NCBI RefSeq assembly: GCF_052116585.1
Contig: NZ_JBQKKT010000012.1
Coordinates: 24,506 to 88,505 of the forward strand
From: Luteococcus sp052116585
GTDB taxonomy: Bacteria; Actinomycetota; Actinomycetes; Propionibacteriales; Propionibacteriaceae
Reading direction: 5' to 3'
DNA: 64,000 bases
Shown here in pieces: positions 16,165 to 24,656 of this stretch (the first letter of the stretch is position 1; the number at the start of each line of letters is the position of its first letter). The position numbers and the translations under genes are program-made. The notes beneath the pieces are model-generated. The model was not told where the DNA came from, did not search any database, and saw only the letters and a program-made list of their open reading frames with translations.

Positions 16165-17028
16165 ATGACCAGCCCGAATGCCGTCTTCCTGGGGCTCACC
16201 ACGCTGGACGTGGTGCAGCGCGTGGAGTCCCGGCCGCCCTGGGGCGTGAAGTCGGTCGTCGAGTCCACGGAGCTGGCCGCCGGTGGGCCCGCGGCCAATG
16301 CCGCCATCACCGCCGCAGCCATGCTGGGGCGCACGACCTTGGTCACCGGGCTGGGGCATTCGTCGGCGGCGCAGACGGCGCGGGCTGATCTGGAGGAGCA
16401 CGGCGTCACGGTCGTCGACCTGGCCGAGCCCACCTTCCCCCTGCCGGTCAGTACCTGCATCGTCGAGGCCGACGGCACCCGCACCGTCTTCTCCACCAGC
16501 GCCCTGCGCTCCCGCTACCAGCTCAATGACGCGGCGCGCGCCGCCTTGGCGGGGGCCGATGCGCTGCTCGTGGACGGACATCATCCCGTCGCCGCCGGGA
16601 TGGCCCTGGGGCTGCTGGCCGACTCGCCCTGCCTGACGGTGCTGGATGCCGGCAGCGTGAAGCCGGCCGCGGAGAGCTGGTTGAGCTGGCTCGACGTGGT
16701 CGCCGGGTCCGCCGACTACGCCACGGGTTTGGGGACAGATCTTCACGGCGCCGTCGAGCATGCGCTGGGCAAGGGCGCGACCACCGCCGTGATGACCGAT
16801 GGCGCTGCCACGACGCTCTGGGCTGGCCCCACCGAGCGGGGCGAGGTCACCCCGCCCACGGTGACGGCCGTCGACACCCTGGGGGCGGGCGACGCCTTCC
16901 ATGGAGCCCTGGTGGCCAGCCTGCTGCTCAACGACGGGGATCTGGGCACTGCCGTGCAGGAAGCCGTGCGCCAGGCCAGCATCCGCGTCCAGTACACCGG
17001 CGCGCGAGCCTGGCTGAACCACCTGTAG
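16165..17028 (+). CDS. PfkB-family carbohydrate kinase
   Basis: A 287-residue ribokinase-like enzyme. The N-terminal glycine pair motif (STELAAGGPAANAAITAA, about residues 33-50) and the C-terminal anion-hole/catalytic motif DTLGAGDAFHGAL (about 237-249, catalytic Asp) are both intact. The sugar cannot be assigned; the protein is shorter than typical ribokinases. The ATG follows a strong AGGAGG ribosome site at 7 nt, unlike the leaderless genes around it. It ends 3 bp from the convergent aminotransferase gene. Confidence 0.88.
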   Translation: MTSPNAVFLGLTTLDVVQRVESRPPWGVKSVVESTELAAGGPAANAAITAAAMLGRTTLVTGLGHSSAAQTARADLEEHGVTVVDLAEPTFPLPVSTCIVEADGTRTVFSTSALRSRYQLNDAARAALAGADALLVDGHHPVAAGMALGLLADSPCLTVLDAGSVKPAAESWLSWLDVVAGSADYATGLGTDLHGAVEHALGKGATTAVMTDGAATTLWAGPTERGEVTPPTVTAVDTLGAGDAFHGALVASLLLNDGDLGTAVQEAVRQASIRVQYTGARAWLNHL

Positions 17029-17031
17029 GAA

Positions 17032-18204
17032 TCAGCGGGCCGTCAACCATTCCCCGGTGCGACGCAGCGCCTCGGCGGTCAGCTCCGGGCCGACGGCCAG
17101 ACTGAGGCGCACGGTGGTGCCGCCGTTGACCTTGTCGAAGTCCCAGCCGGGTGTCATCGCGACGCCTGCCTGCTCCAGCAGGCTGGTGCACCAGGCGCGG
17201 GAATCCTCGCCGGGTTGCAGCGACGTGGAGATGTCCGCGTACACGTAGAAGGCGCCGTCGGCCGGGGCGAGCCGCCAGCCCTGCCGGGCCGCGAACTCCT
17301 GCGCCAGCACCCGGGCCTGGTCGTAGCCCACATTGGCGGCCCGTGCCTGGGTGTGGACGTCCTCGCCAAAGGCCTGCAGGGCAGCAATCTGCGCTGGCAC
17401 CGGTGCGCACAGGGCCAGGTTGCTGCTCAGGGCGTCGACGGTGGCCAACAGGTCCTCGGGCACCAGCATCCAGCCCAACCGCCAGCCGGTCATGCCCCAG
17501 TACTTGCTGAAGGAGCTCACCACCAGCGCGTCGCGGCCATGGCTCCAGGCACATTCGCCCACCTCGCCGGTGGCGCTGATCCCGTGGTAGATCTCGTCGG
17601 AGACCAGCCGCACGTCGTGCTCCGTGCACCAGCCGACGATCTGGGCCATCTGCCCCGCGTCGAGCATGGTGCCGGTGGGATTGGCGGGGGAGGCCACCAC
17701 CAGCCCCGCCAGCGGAGCCTCCTGCTGGGCCGCGTCCAGCATGGCGGTCGTGAGCTGGAAGTCATCGGTGTGGCTCACGTCGATCTCCACCACGTCGAGC
17801 CCCAGGCTGCCCAGGATGTTGGCATAGGCGGGATAGCCCGGACGGGCCAGCGCCACCCGATCACCCGCGTCGAAGGCCGCCAGGAAACCCAGCAGGAAGG
17901 CCCCCGAGGACCCGGTGGTGATCGCCACCTGACGGCTGGGGACCTCGATGCCGTACCAGCGGCGGTAGTGACCGGCAATGGCCTCGCGCAGTTCCGGCAT
18001 GCCGAGCGCAGCGGAATAGCCGGTGGAGACCCCGGAGATCATCGCCTCGCTCATCGCGGCTCGCACCGCCGCGGGGGCGCCGGTGCTGGGCTCCCCGACG
18101 CACAGGCTCACCACGTCGCGTCCGTCGGCACGCAGCTGGCCCACGCGTTCGACGATCTCCATCACCTCAAAGGCCGGCACCTGTCCACGACGAGAAGTCT
18201 TCAT
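17032..18204 (-). CDS. class I/II PLP-dependent aminotransferase
   Basis: A 390-residue fold-type I aminotransferase. Visible features are the substrate-binding N-terminus (SLCVGEPSTGAP), the PLP-anchoring ASPANPTGTMLD, SDEIYHGI, and the lysine of SSFSKYWGMTGWRLGWM (about residues 230-246) that forms the Schiff base. The C-terminal arginine lies in GGTTVRLSLAV. Resemblance is to aspartate/aromatic or valine-pyruvate type enzymes; the substrate is not decidable. No purine link is implied by its position. Confidence 0.9.
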   Translation of the reverse strand: MKTSRRGQVPAFEVMEIVERVGQLRADGRDVVSLCVGEPSTGAPAAVRAAMSEAMISGVSTGYSAALGMPELREAIAGHYRRWYGIEVPSRQVAITTGSSGAFLLGFLAAFDAGDRVALARPGYPAYANILGSLGLDVVEIDVSHTDDFQLTTAMLDAAQQEAPLAGLVVASPANPTGTMLDAGQMAQIVGWCTEHDVRLVSDEIYHGISATGEVGECAWSHGRDALVVSSFSKYWGMTGWRLGWMLVPEDLLATVDALSSNLALCAPVPAQIAALQAFGEDVHTQARAANVGYDQARVLAQEFAARQGWRLAPADGAFYVYADISTSLQPGEDSRAWCTSLLEQAGVAMTPGWDFDKVNGGTTVRLSLAVGPELTAEALRRTGEWLTAR

Positions 18205-18264
18205 GGCGTCATGCTCCCACGCGGGGCCGGCAGGTCTCGGCAGACGACGCAGCCGCGGACGCGC

Positions 18265-18305
18265 ACGGGGCCGCGTGGGGATGCAGCATCCACACGCGGC
18301 CCCGT
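18265..18305 (-). terminator. terminator of the GH13 gene
   Basis: A 13-bp perfect stem, ACGGGGCCGCGTG / CACGCGGCCCCGT, whose 15-nt loop holds a second small palindrome (GGATG / CATCC). It lies 28 bp beyond the GH13 stop. Confidence 0.65.
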
Positions 18306-18332
18306 CCGCTGGGCCCCGTCAGCTGGGCTCGG

Positions 18333-20117
18333 TCAGCCCTTCCAGCTGTAGACCAGCATCGAGTAGGGCGCCAGGTTCACCGTCGCGGAGTAGGAGTAGC
18401 CGTCCTGGTCCTGGTCCTCCGCCGTGAGGTCGAAGGCGTCCGCCGAGCCGAAGCTGGGGGAGTAGGCCTTGGAGTCCGAGTTGAACTTCAGCTCCCAGCG
18501 GCCACCAGCGGGCAGGCCGATCCGGTAGTTGCCGCGCACGTCGTCATTGGCATTGATCACGACCACCACGTCGTCATTGGTGCCGTGGTCCTTCCACCGG
18601 TGCCAGGCCATCACATTGGCATCGTCGTTGACGTGGAAGATGTTCAGGCCGGCGCCGCGCAGGCCCTCGGTGTCGTCCTGCCAGTTGCGACGCAGCTGCA
18701 TCAGGTCGGCGTGGAGCTGCACGATGCCCTGGTGGGTCTCGTTGAGGTTCCAGTCCAGCGGAACCTCGTCGGTGAAGTAGCCACCCTGCAGGAATTCCTG
18801 GCCCTGGAAGACCATCGGGATGCCGGGGCTGGTCAGGGCGATCATCGTGCCCAGCGTGGCGCGCTTGGTGGCATACCAACCCTGCTGGTCGACGGGGTTC
18901 ACGTCGCTGACCGCACGCTGCTTGCCATTGGCAACCTCGTCGTGGCTCTCCGTGAAGATGACCCGACGGAAGGCCTCGCCGTCGTAGTTGTGGCCAATGG
19001 CGCCAGCCACCTGACCCAGGTTGCGGTCGGCGTCGTCGAAGGCGCGGATGAAGGCCCGCAGCGGGTGCACGAACTCGGCATCCCACTGGGCGTGGAAGGC
19101 GGCCTGCTCGTAGCCTTCGCCCACCATGTCGTCATGGCCGTGCATGTCCTCGGCGATCATGATCTTGCCCGGGAACTTGTCGCGCACCTCGCGGTTGACC
19201 TCGCCCATCAGCTCGAAGCCCTCGGGGATGTCATTGGTGAAGGCATCCTTGGAGCGGATGTAGGCCGTCATGTCCCAGCGCAGACCGTCGGCGTGGTACT
19301 CCTCCAGCCACATCATCGCGTTGTCGCGGATGAAGCGGCGCACCTCCGGGCGGCCGTAGTCCGGACGCGTGTCACCCCATGGGGTCTGCGAGCGCCAGTC
19401 GTTGTAGAAGTAGATGCCGCCCTTGCCGTTCTCGTTCCAGCCGTCGAACTGCCACAGGTCCAGGTCGCTGGGGCCGAAGTGGTTGTAGACAACGTCGATG
19501 ATGACGGCGATGCCGTTCTTGTGGAACTCGCGGATGAGCTCCTTCAGCTTGTCAGGGCCGCCATAGGCGCTCTCGACGGCGAAGACGTGCGCCGGGTTGT
19601 AACCCCACGAACGGTCACCAGCGAACTCCATCACCGGCATCAGCTGGACGGCATTGACGCCCAGCTTCTTGAAGTGGTCCATCTTGGCCAGCACGGACTC
19701 GAAGTTGCCCACCTGCTCCGGCGTGGTGTTGAAGGAGCCGGTGTGCAGCTCGTAGATGACCAGCTCATTGTGGGCTGGGCAGATGAAGGAGTCGCCCTGC
19801 CAGTCGAAGGCATCGTGGTCGTAGATGATGCCATTGCCGACGGAGTTGGTGACCTGGTGGGCGTAGGGGTCCACCTTGTCCAACTGCATCTCGCCATTGG
19901 TCAGGTGGTACTTGTACTGCTGGCCGACGCTGGCACCCGCCACGTCGCCGTACCAGTAGCCATTGCCCTCGTTCTCCAGCGGATTGGCCGAATTGTTCCA
20001 CTCATTGAAGTCGCCCATCACGCTCACCGTGGTGGCGTGGGGGGCCCAGACCCGGAAGGCGACGCCCCCGTCGTGGGGGAGTGCTCCCATGCCGTCGAGC
20101 CGGTCCTGCTGCGTCAT
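18333..20117 (-). CDS. GH13-family alpha-glucan enzyme with CBM48-like N-terminus
   Basis: A 594-residue protein. The N-terminal part (VAFRVWAPHATTVSVMGDFNEW) is the CBM48/E-set domain of branching and debranching enzymes. The catalytic barrel shows DVVYNHFGPSD, the nucleophile region HADGLRWDMTAYIR (about 278-291), the acid/base region MIAEDMHGHDD (about 320) and TESHDEVANG (about 390). It resembles GlgB-like 1,4-alpha-glucan branching enzymes but is shorter than classic GlgB, so it could also be a maltooligosyltrehalose trehalohydrolase-like or alpha-amylase-type enzyme. It acts in the cytoplasm (no signal peptide). The ATG follows GGAAGG. Confidence 0.85.
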   Translation of the reverse strand: MTQQDRLDGMGALPHDGGVAFRVWAPHATTVSVMGDFNEWNNSANPLENEGNGYWYGDVAGASVGQQYKYHLTNGEMQLDKVDPYAHQVTNSVGNGIIYDHDAFDWQGDSFICPAHNELVIYELHTGSFNTTPEQVGNFESVLAKMDHFKKLGVNAVQLMPVMEFAGDRSWGYNPAHVFAVESAYGGPDKLKELIREFHKNGIAVIIDVVYNHFGPSDLDLWQFDGWNENGKGGIYFYNDWRSQTPWGDTRPDYGRPEVRRFIRDNAMMWLEEYHADGLRWDMTAYIRSKDAFTNDIPEGFELMGEVNREVRDKFPGKIMIAEDMHGHDDMVGEGYEQAAFHAQWDAEFVHPLRAFIRAFDDADRNLGQVAGAIGHNYDGEAFRRVIFTESHDEVANGKQRAVSDVNPVDQQGWYATKRATLGTMIALTSPGIPMVFQGQEFLQGGYFTDEVPLDWNLNETHQGIVQLHADLMQLRRNWQDDTEGLRGAGLNIFHVNDDANVMAWHRWKDHGTNDDVVVVINANDDVRGNYRIGLPAGGRWELKFNSDSKAYSPSFGSADAFDLTAEDQDQDGYSYSATVNLAPYSMLVYSWKG

Positions 20118-20485
20118 GTCATACCTTCCGTGCGGGGCCTGTGTGATCGTTCCAAACCTAGCGCCTGTCCCGTGTGGGGGCGCGGTGAAGTGTCGTTGGT
20201 CAGGGACAGTTAATTCTTAATTCGTTCTCGTGGTCGTCTGGGCTGCAGGTGTGGGCCGTGCGTGTGACATATTCATAGGTGTCCACTCCCCCGATGGACA
20301 GCGCCATGGCCCGAGTGGAAGCCGAAAGGCTGCCCCGAGATCACTCGAGCCATGGCGCCCTGTGCTTTCGGGCCTTCAGCTGTGTGGCTGGAACCATCGC
20401 TCCGCGTCTGGTCACCGGGAGCTGCCTGACGGCCCATGAAGATGGGGAGAGGACGGGGAGCCGACGGCCAGCACTTGGAGGAACG
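20118..20485. other. 368-bp intergenic region, no gene seen
   Basis: This lies between divergent genes (GH13 minus, XRE-type regulator plus) and should hold both promoters. An AT-rich stretch near 20207-20225 (GTTAATTCTTAATTCG) is the only obvious feature. The regulator frame stays open here, but the composition does not look coding. Confidence 0.5.
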
Positions 20486-21382
20486 ATGCGCGACGACGAG
20501 ACGCGTGATGACTTCGCCTCCAAACTCAATGAGGCGATCAAGTTGCGTGGGCTGAGCCTGGAGCGCATTCGGCACCGCTTGTCCGAGCTGGACGTGAAGG
20601 TCAGCGTCGCGACTCTCAGCTACTGGCAGAACGGCCGGTCCCAGCCCACCCGATCCCACTCGCACCGCACCCTGACGGCGTTGGAGGAAGTGCTGGAGGT
20701 GGAACCGGGCACGCTGACATCGGTGGCGCCAGTCAGCCAGACCCGGCGTCGCAGTGGCAACGGCCCCGTACCCCTCAGCCTCCCGAGCACCGTGCAGGAG
20801 GCGCTGGTGGAGACAGGGATGACGCCCGACAATCTCCGCAAGGTCAGTACCCATGTCACCGTCATGGTGGCCACCGATCGCACCCAGAGCTCCGAGGTGG
20901 TGCGCAGCGTGATCCAGTGCCTGACCCCGGGAACCACCTCCTTCCCCGTGCTGGCGGAACGGCAGCAGGGCAGCCCCCAGGAGCCCGGCGAGGCGCAGGA
21001 AGTGCACGCGCTGTCCAACTGTTCGGTCGGCCGGCGTTTCGTGCTGGAGAATGAACAACTCACCCTCACCGAGATGGTGCTGCCCCGCCCCTTGCGGCAG
21101 GGGGAGCTGGTGATGCTCGAGTACATGACAGCCATGCCGCCGGTGCCCGAGCCCTTCGATTCCTTTGGGGTGGCCGTCTCCCGACTCGGCGAACTGGTGG
21201 TGGAGATCCAGTTCCCGCGCGGAGACATCCCCCGACGTGTCGTGGGCTACACCCGCAGCGTCGACGAGGACCTTGGCTTCGACTCGCCCGACGCGGTGGA
21301 GCTGCCCGTCTCCGACGGGCTGGTGCAGGCCATCAAGCTGGACGCGCCGGCCGGCGTGTACGTCGTCAAGTGGGAGTGGTGA
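20486..21382 (+). CDS. XRE-like helix-turn-helix protein
   Basis: A 298-residue protein. The first 80 residues read as a lambda-repressor-like HTH (FASKLNEAIKLRGLSLERI, then VSVATLSYWQNGRSQPTR), ending in EVLEVEPGTL, which is typical of XRE regulators. The remaining 200 residues are a beta-rich region I do not recognise. It includes LENEQLTLTEMVLPRPLRQGE and a tail ending APAGVYVVKWEW. ATG 20486 follows GGAGGAAC. It sits directly upstream of purC, but no evidence ties it to purine control. Confidence 0.75.
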   Translation: MRDDETRDDFASKLNEAIKLRGLSLERIRHRLSELDVKVSVATLSYWQNGRSQPTRSHSHRTLTALEEVLEVEPGTLTSVAPVSQTRRRSGNGPVPLSLPSTVQEALVETGMTPDNLRKVSTHVTVMVATDRTQSSEVVRSVIQCLTPGTTSFPVLAERQQGSPQEPGEAQEVHALSNCSVGRRFVLENEQLTLTEMVLPRPLRQGELVMLEYMTAMPPVPEPFDSFGVAVSRLGELVVEIQFPRGDIPRRVVGYTRSVDEDLGFDSPDAVELPVSDGLVQAIKLDAPAGVYVVKWEW

Positions 21383-21411
21383 ACGGTCCCACCAGGGCAG
21401 TACATGCCCAC

Positions 21412-21417
21412 TAGGGT
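21412..21417 (+). promoter_or_regulatory. -10 box of purC
   Basis: TAGGGT, exactly 6 nt before the GTG at 21424. Confidence 0.55.
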
Positions 21418-21423
21418 GTCCTC

Positions 21424-22323
21424 GTGAGCGAGTACACCAGCCTGCAACTGCCCCTCCTGCACAGCGGCAAGGTCCGTGAGCTGTATGCCCTTGAGGCCAA
21501 TGACCGGATGCTGATGGTGGCCACCGACAACATCTCTGCCTACGACTTCGTCCTGGAGCCCGGAATCCCGGGCAAGGGAGTGGTGCTCACGCAGCTCTCA
21601 CTGTGGTGGTTCGAGCAGTTGCGTGACCTGGTGGACAACCACGTGATCAGCGCGCAGCCGGCCGACGAGATCGGCGCCGAGCGGGCTGCCCTCGTCGAGG
21701 GACGGGCGCTGGTGTGCGAGAAGCTCGACATGATCCCGGTGGAGTGCGTCGCCCGCGGGTACCTGACCGGCTCGGGCTGGGCGGAGTACCAGGCAAGCGG
21801 CACGGTGTGCGGCATCGAACTGCCCGCCGGCCTGCAGGACGGTTCGAGGCTTCCCGAGCCGATCTTCACCCCGGCGACGAAGGCCCCGATGGGGGAGCAC
21901 GACGAGAATGTCGACTTCGAAACCATGTGCCAGACCACCGGCCGTGAACTGGGTGAGCAGATCCGCGACCTGACGTTGCGGGTCTATGCGCGTGCCGAGG
22001 AGATCGCTCGTGAGCGGGGGATCATCCTGGCCGACACCAAGTTCGAGTTCGGACGGCGGGCCGACGGGACGATCGTGCTCGCCGACGAGGTGCTCACCCC
22101 CGATTCATCGCGCTTCTGGGATGCCGAGAGCTGGGCCCCTGGCGGTCGGCTCGACAGTTTCGACAAGCAGTACGTCCGTGACTGGCTGGCCAAGGAGTCC
22201 GGCTGGGACCGGGCTTCCGACGAGCTGCCGCCCGCCCTGCCGGAGGATGTCGTCGTTGCGACGCGGGCCCGCTATCTGGAGGCCTACGAGCGCCTGACCG
22301 GCAGCCCCCTCGCCCTGGCCTGA
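21424..22323 (+). CDS. purC: SAICAR synthase
   Basis: PurC joins aspartate to CAIR in purine synthesis. The 299-residue protein has HSGKVRELYAL at the N-terminus, TDNISAYDFVLEPGIPGKG, VECVARGYLTGSGWAEY, and LADTKFEFGRRADGTIVLADEVLTPDSSR (in parts, about residues 200-228). It is the long form typical of actinobacteria and yeast. The GTG start has a TAGGGT box 6 nt upstream and no Shine-Dalgarno sequence. Confidence 0.95.
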   Translation: MSEYTSLQLPLLHSGKVRELYALEANDRMLMVATDNISAYDFVLEPGIPGKGVVLTQLSLWWFEQLRDLVDNHVISAQPADEIGAERAALVEGRALVCEKLDMIPVECVARGYLTGSGWAEYQASGTVCGIELPAGLQDGSRLPEPIFTPATKAPMGEHDENVDFETMCQTTGRELGEQIRDLTLRVYARAEEIARERGIILADTKFEFGRRADGTIVLADEVLTPDSSRFWDAESWAPGGRLDSFDKQYVRDWLAKESGWDRASDELPPALPEDVVVATRARYLEAYERLTGSPLALA

Positions 22324-22361
22324 GGCTGTCCTGGCTGGCCCCGGGGTAGATGTGCCCCCGG

Positions 22362-22502
22362 GATCTCGTGTTTGCGCGCTGGTTTCGTGGGCCCCTCGCA
22401 TCGGTTTCGTCGCGCCGCGTGGGTTTCGTGCTCCCGCGTGTGGTGTAACCATCGCGAGGCGTCTGAACCCACTCGAGCCCGCAAAACCCACGCGAGCCCG
22501 CC
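22362..22502. repeat. dispersed intergenic element, copy A
   Basis: This contains GCGTGGGTTTCGTG on the left and CAAAACCCACGCGAGC on the right, with CGCGTGTGGTGTA between them. The same three blocks recur at 60877-61031. The outer blocks form an inverted repeat (CGCGTGGGTT / AACCCACGCG). It sits between convergent purC and the DMT gene, where it may terminate both. Confidence 0.7.
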
Positions 22503-22504
22503 CG

Positions 22505-23392
22505 TCAGGCGCGTGACAGCAGCCCGAGACCGCCGAGCACCAGGGCGACGCCCAACCCCATCAGCCAGGTGAAGGGTTCGCCCAGCACCAGCACCGCCAA
22601 CAGATTGGCCACCATGGGTTCGGCCAGTGCCAGCGTCGCGGCAGTGGCGGCGTCGATCGTGCGCATCCCGCTCTGGTAGAGCAGGTAGGCCACGGCCGTG
22701 GCAGCGACGCCGAGCCAGAGCAGGACCACCAGATTGCGGCCGTCGGTGACGAAGGTGAGGTCCTGGCTCGCCATCGGGATCGTCAGGACAGCCGCGGCGA
22801 CGACGAAGATGAGGCTGACCAGGGCCAAGGGGTCGCCTCCGTGCTGGGAGGCCTGCCGGCCCGTGACGGCGTACAGCGCGAAGGCCGCACCCGCACACAC
22901 AGCGAGCAGGAGGCCGCCAACATCGAGCGGCGCGGCGGTGCCGGATCCCAGGACCAGCAGCGCTGCACCTGCCAGCGAGATGACGGTGGCGAGAGTCCAG
23001 ACCCTGCCCGGCCGGTTCCCGTCGAGGACCCAGCCGACCAGGCCTGCCACGAGGGGCGCGGTGGTGAGCATCACCAACGTCCCGACGGCCACCCCGGTTC
23101 GGGCGACGGCCGCGAAGAAGGTCAGCTGGTAGCAGGCGACGCAGACACCGGCGGCCAGCAACCAACGCCAACGCCCCTCGGCGGGGGCCGCCCGCAGAGC
23201 CGCGGGATCGCGGACGAGGGCCAGCAGCAGGAGCACGACCATGCCCACGATGGCCCGCAGACCGCCGACGGCGACGGGCGACGGGTCGCCCTGCAGGAGG
23301 GCCTGACTGGTCCCGGTCGTGCCCCACAGCATGGCCCCCGCCAGTGCCAGCAGAGCACCTCCGGTGCGGCTCGTCGAACTGGTCGTCGTCAC
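22505..23392 (-). CDS. EamA/DMT-family transporter
   Basis: A 295-residue membrane protein with about ten hydrophobic helices arranged as two EamA repeats (first ALLALAGAMLWGTTGTSQ, second VGGLLLAVCAGAAFALYAV). This is the drug/metabolite transporter superfamily, usually exporters of amino acids or small metabolites. The helix ATAATLALAEPMVANLLAVL is the family signature. The substrate is unknown. The GTG start has a TAGGGT box 6 nt upstream; the promoter faces purS on the other strand. Confidence 0.88.
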   Translation of the reverse strand: MTTTSSTSRTGGALLALAGAMLWGTTGTSQALLQGDPSPVAVGGLRAIVGMVVLLLLALVRDPAALRAAPAEGRWRWLLAAGVCVACYQLTFFAAVARTGVAVGTLVMLTTAPLVAGLVGWVLDGNRPGRVWTLATVISLAGAALLVLGSGTAAPLDVGGLLLAVCAGAAFALYAVTGRQASQHGGDPLALVSLIFVVAAAVLTIPMASQDLTFVTDGRNLVVLLWLGVAATAVAYLLYQSGMRTIDAATAATLALAEPMVANLLAVLVLGEPFTWLMGLGVALVLGGLGLLSRA

Positions 23393-23398
23393 CCAGCC

Positions 23399-23404
23399 AC
23401 CCTA
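23399..23404 (-). promoter_or_regulatory. -10 box of the DMT gene
   Basis: TAGGGT on the minus strand, 6 nt before the GTG at 23392. Confidence 0.5.
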
Positions 23405-23478
23405 GGTGTCACCTGCACGGGGCCACCCGGGGTTCCGGACTGTGGTGCGCGGGTGTCCTGCTCGCCCTCGCACTCCGA

Positions 23479-23484
23479 TAGGAT
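23479..23484 (+). promoter_or_regulatory. -10 box of purSQ
   Basis: TAGGAT, exactly 6 nt before the ATG at 23491. Confidence 0.55.
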
Positions 23485-23490
23485 CGGCGC

Positions 23491-23745
23491 ATGGCCCGTG
23501 TAGTCGTCGATGTGATGCCCAAGCCCGAGATCCTTGACCCGCAGGGCAAGGCCGTCACCGGAGCACTGAACCGCCTTGGATACGCCGGTTTCACGGTGCG
23601 CCAGGGCAAGCGATTCGAGATCGAGGTCGACGGCGACCTCACCGATGAGCGTCTTGACCAGGTGCGCGATGCGGCAGAGAAGCTGCTCGCCAACACCGTG
23701 ATCGAACAGTTCGACGTCCGGGTCGAGCAGGGCGAGGACAACTGA
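23491..23745 (+). CDS. purS: FGAM synthase subunit PurS
   Basis: An 84-residue subunit that bridges PurL and PurQ in the three-part formylglycinamidine ribonucleotide synthase. It matches the family throughout: VVVDVMPKPEILDPQGKAV, then the tail AEKLLANTVIEQFDV. The stop overlaps the purQ start by one base, a tight translational pair. purL lies 7.7 kb away. Confidence 0.94.
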   Translation: MARVVVDVMPKPEILDPQGKAVTGALNRLGYAGFTVRQGKRFEIEVDGDLTDERLDQVRDAAEKLLANTVIEQFDVRVEQGEDN

Positions 23746-24422
23746 TGGTGCGGATCGGTGTGGTGACCTTCCCCGGGTCCCTCGACGACCACGACGCACT
23801 GCGTGCCGTGGAGATCGCCGGTGCCACCCCGGTGCCGCTGTGGCACGGTTCCGATTCGCTCGACCAGATCGACGCAGTCATCCTGCCTGGCGGATTCAGC
23901 TACGGCGACTATCTGCGGTGCGGAGCGATCGCGCGATTCTCCCCGGTGATGGACTCGGTGGTCCGCGCGGCCAACCAGGGCATGCCAACGCTGGGCATCT
24001 GCAATGGCTTCCAGGTGCTGTGCGAGAGTCACCTGTTGCCCGGTGCGATGATCCGCAACGAGAAGCGCCATTTCGTCTGCAAGGACCAGCGCCTGCGCGT
24101 CGAGTCCAAGGACACCACGTGGACCTGTGACTTCGAGGCCGGCGACGAGATCACCATCGTCCTGAAGAATGGCGAGGGCAACTACCAGGCCGATCCCGAG
24201 ACTCTGAAGATGCTCGAGGACAACAACCAGGTGGTCTTCCGCTACATCGACGGCAATCCGAACGGCTCGAACCACGACATCGCCGGCATCACCAATGAGC
24301 GCGGCAATGTCGTCGGCCTGATGCCGCACCCCGAGCACAACATGGAGGAGCTGACCGGCCCGAGCCTGGACGGCCGCAAGTTCTTCAGCTCCGTCCTGCA
24401 CTTCCTTGAGGCTCGCGTCTGA
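23745..24422 (+). CDS. purQ: FGAM synthase subunit PurQ (glutaminase)
   Basis: PurQ hydrolyses glutamine and passes ammonia to PurL. The 225-residue class I amidotransferase shows VVTFPGSLDDHDALRAV, LPGGFSYGDYLRCGAIA (oxyanion region), the nucleophilic cysteine in TLGICNGFQVL (about residue 87) and the His/Glu of LMPHPEHNMEEL. The ATG overlaps the purS stop. Confidence 0.95.
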   Translation: MVRIGVVTFPGSLDDHDALRAVEIAGATPVPLWHGSDSLDQIDAVILPGGFSYGDYLRCGAIARFSPVMDSVVRAANQGMPTLGICNGFQVLCESHLLPGAMIRNEKRHFVCKDQRLRVESKDTTWTCDFEAGDEITIVLKNGEGNYQADPETLKMLEDNNQVVFRYIDGNPNGSNHDIAGITNERGNVVGLMPHPEHNMEELTGPSLDGRKFFSSVLHFLEARV

Positions 24423-24442
24423 CGCAGGCCCTGTCAGCAGCA

Positions 24443-24476
24443 GACCGGCGCCCCCCCCCCCGGGGCGGCGCCGGTC
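24443..24476 (+). terminator. purQ terminator with an 11-C tract
   Basis: GACCGGCGCC (24443-24452) pairs with GGCGCCGGTC (24467-24476), then CTTCTCTTC follows. The left arm and loop contain eleven consecutive C (24451-24461), a possible slippage or sequencing-error site. Confidence 0.75.
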
Positions 24477-24586
24477 TTCTCTTCGTCCATCAGGACTGTC
24501 AGTTCATGCCCTCGATCGGGTTGGAGACGATGGTGCAGGTCAGCGGCGGCTCGGCGGCGGCAGGAACAAACCTGTCTGTGAACACG

Positions 24587-24621
24587 CGAGTGGCCCCGGG
24601 CACGAAGCTCGGGGCCACTCG
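24587..24621 (-). terminator. phoX terminator
   Basis: A 12-bp perfect stem, CGAGTGGCCCCG / CGGGGCCACTCG, with an 11-nt loop, 35 bp beyond the PhoX stop codon. Confidence 0.75.
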
Positions 24622-24656
24622 TCATTCAGCAGTCACTGTGGTGACCAGCGTGCTGA

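Noticed and set aside
24451..24461. An 11-C tract as a phase-variation switch
   Set aside because: It lies inside the purQ terminator, outside any reading frame or promoter, so slippage would not switch a gene.
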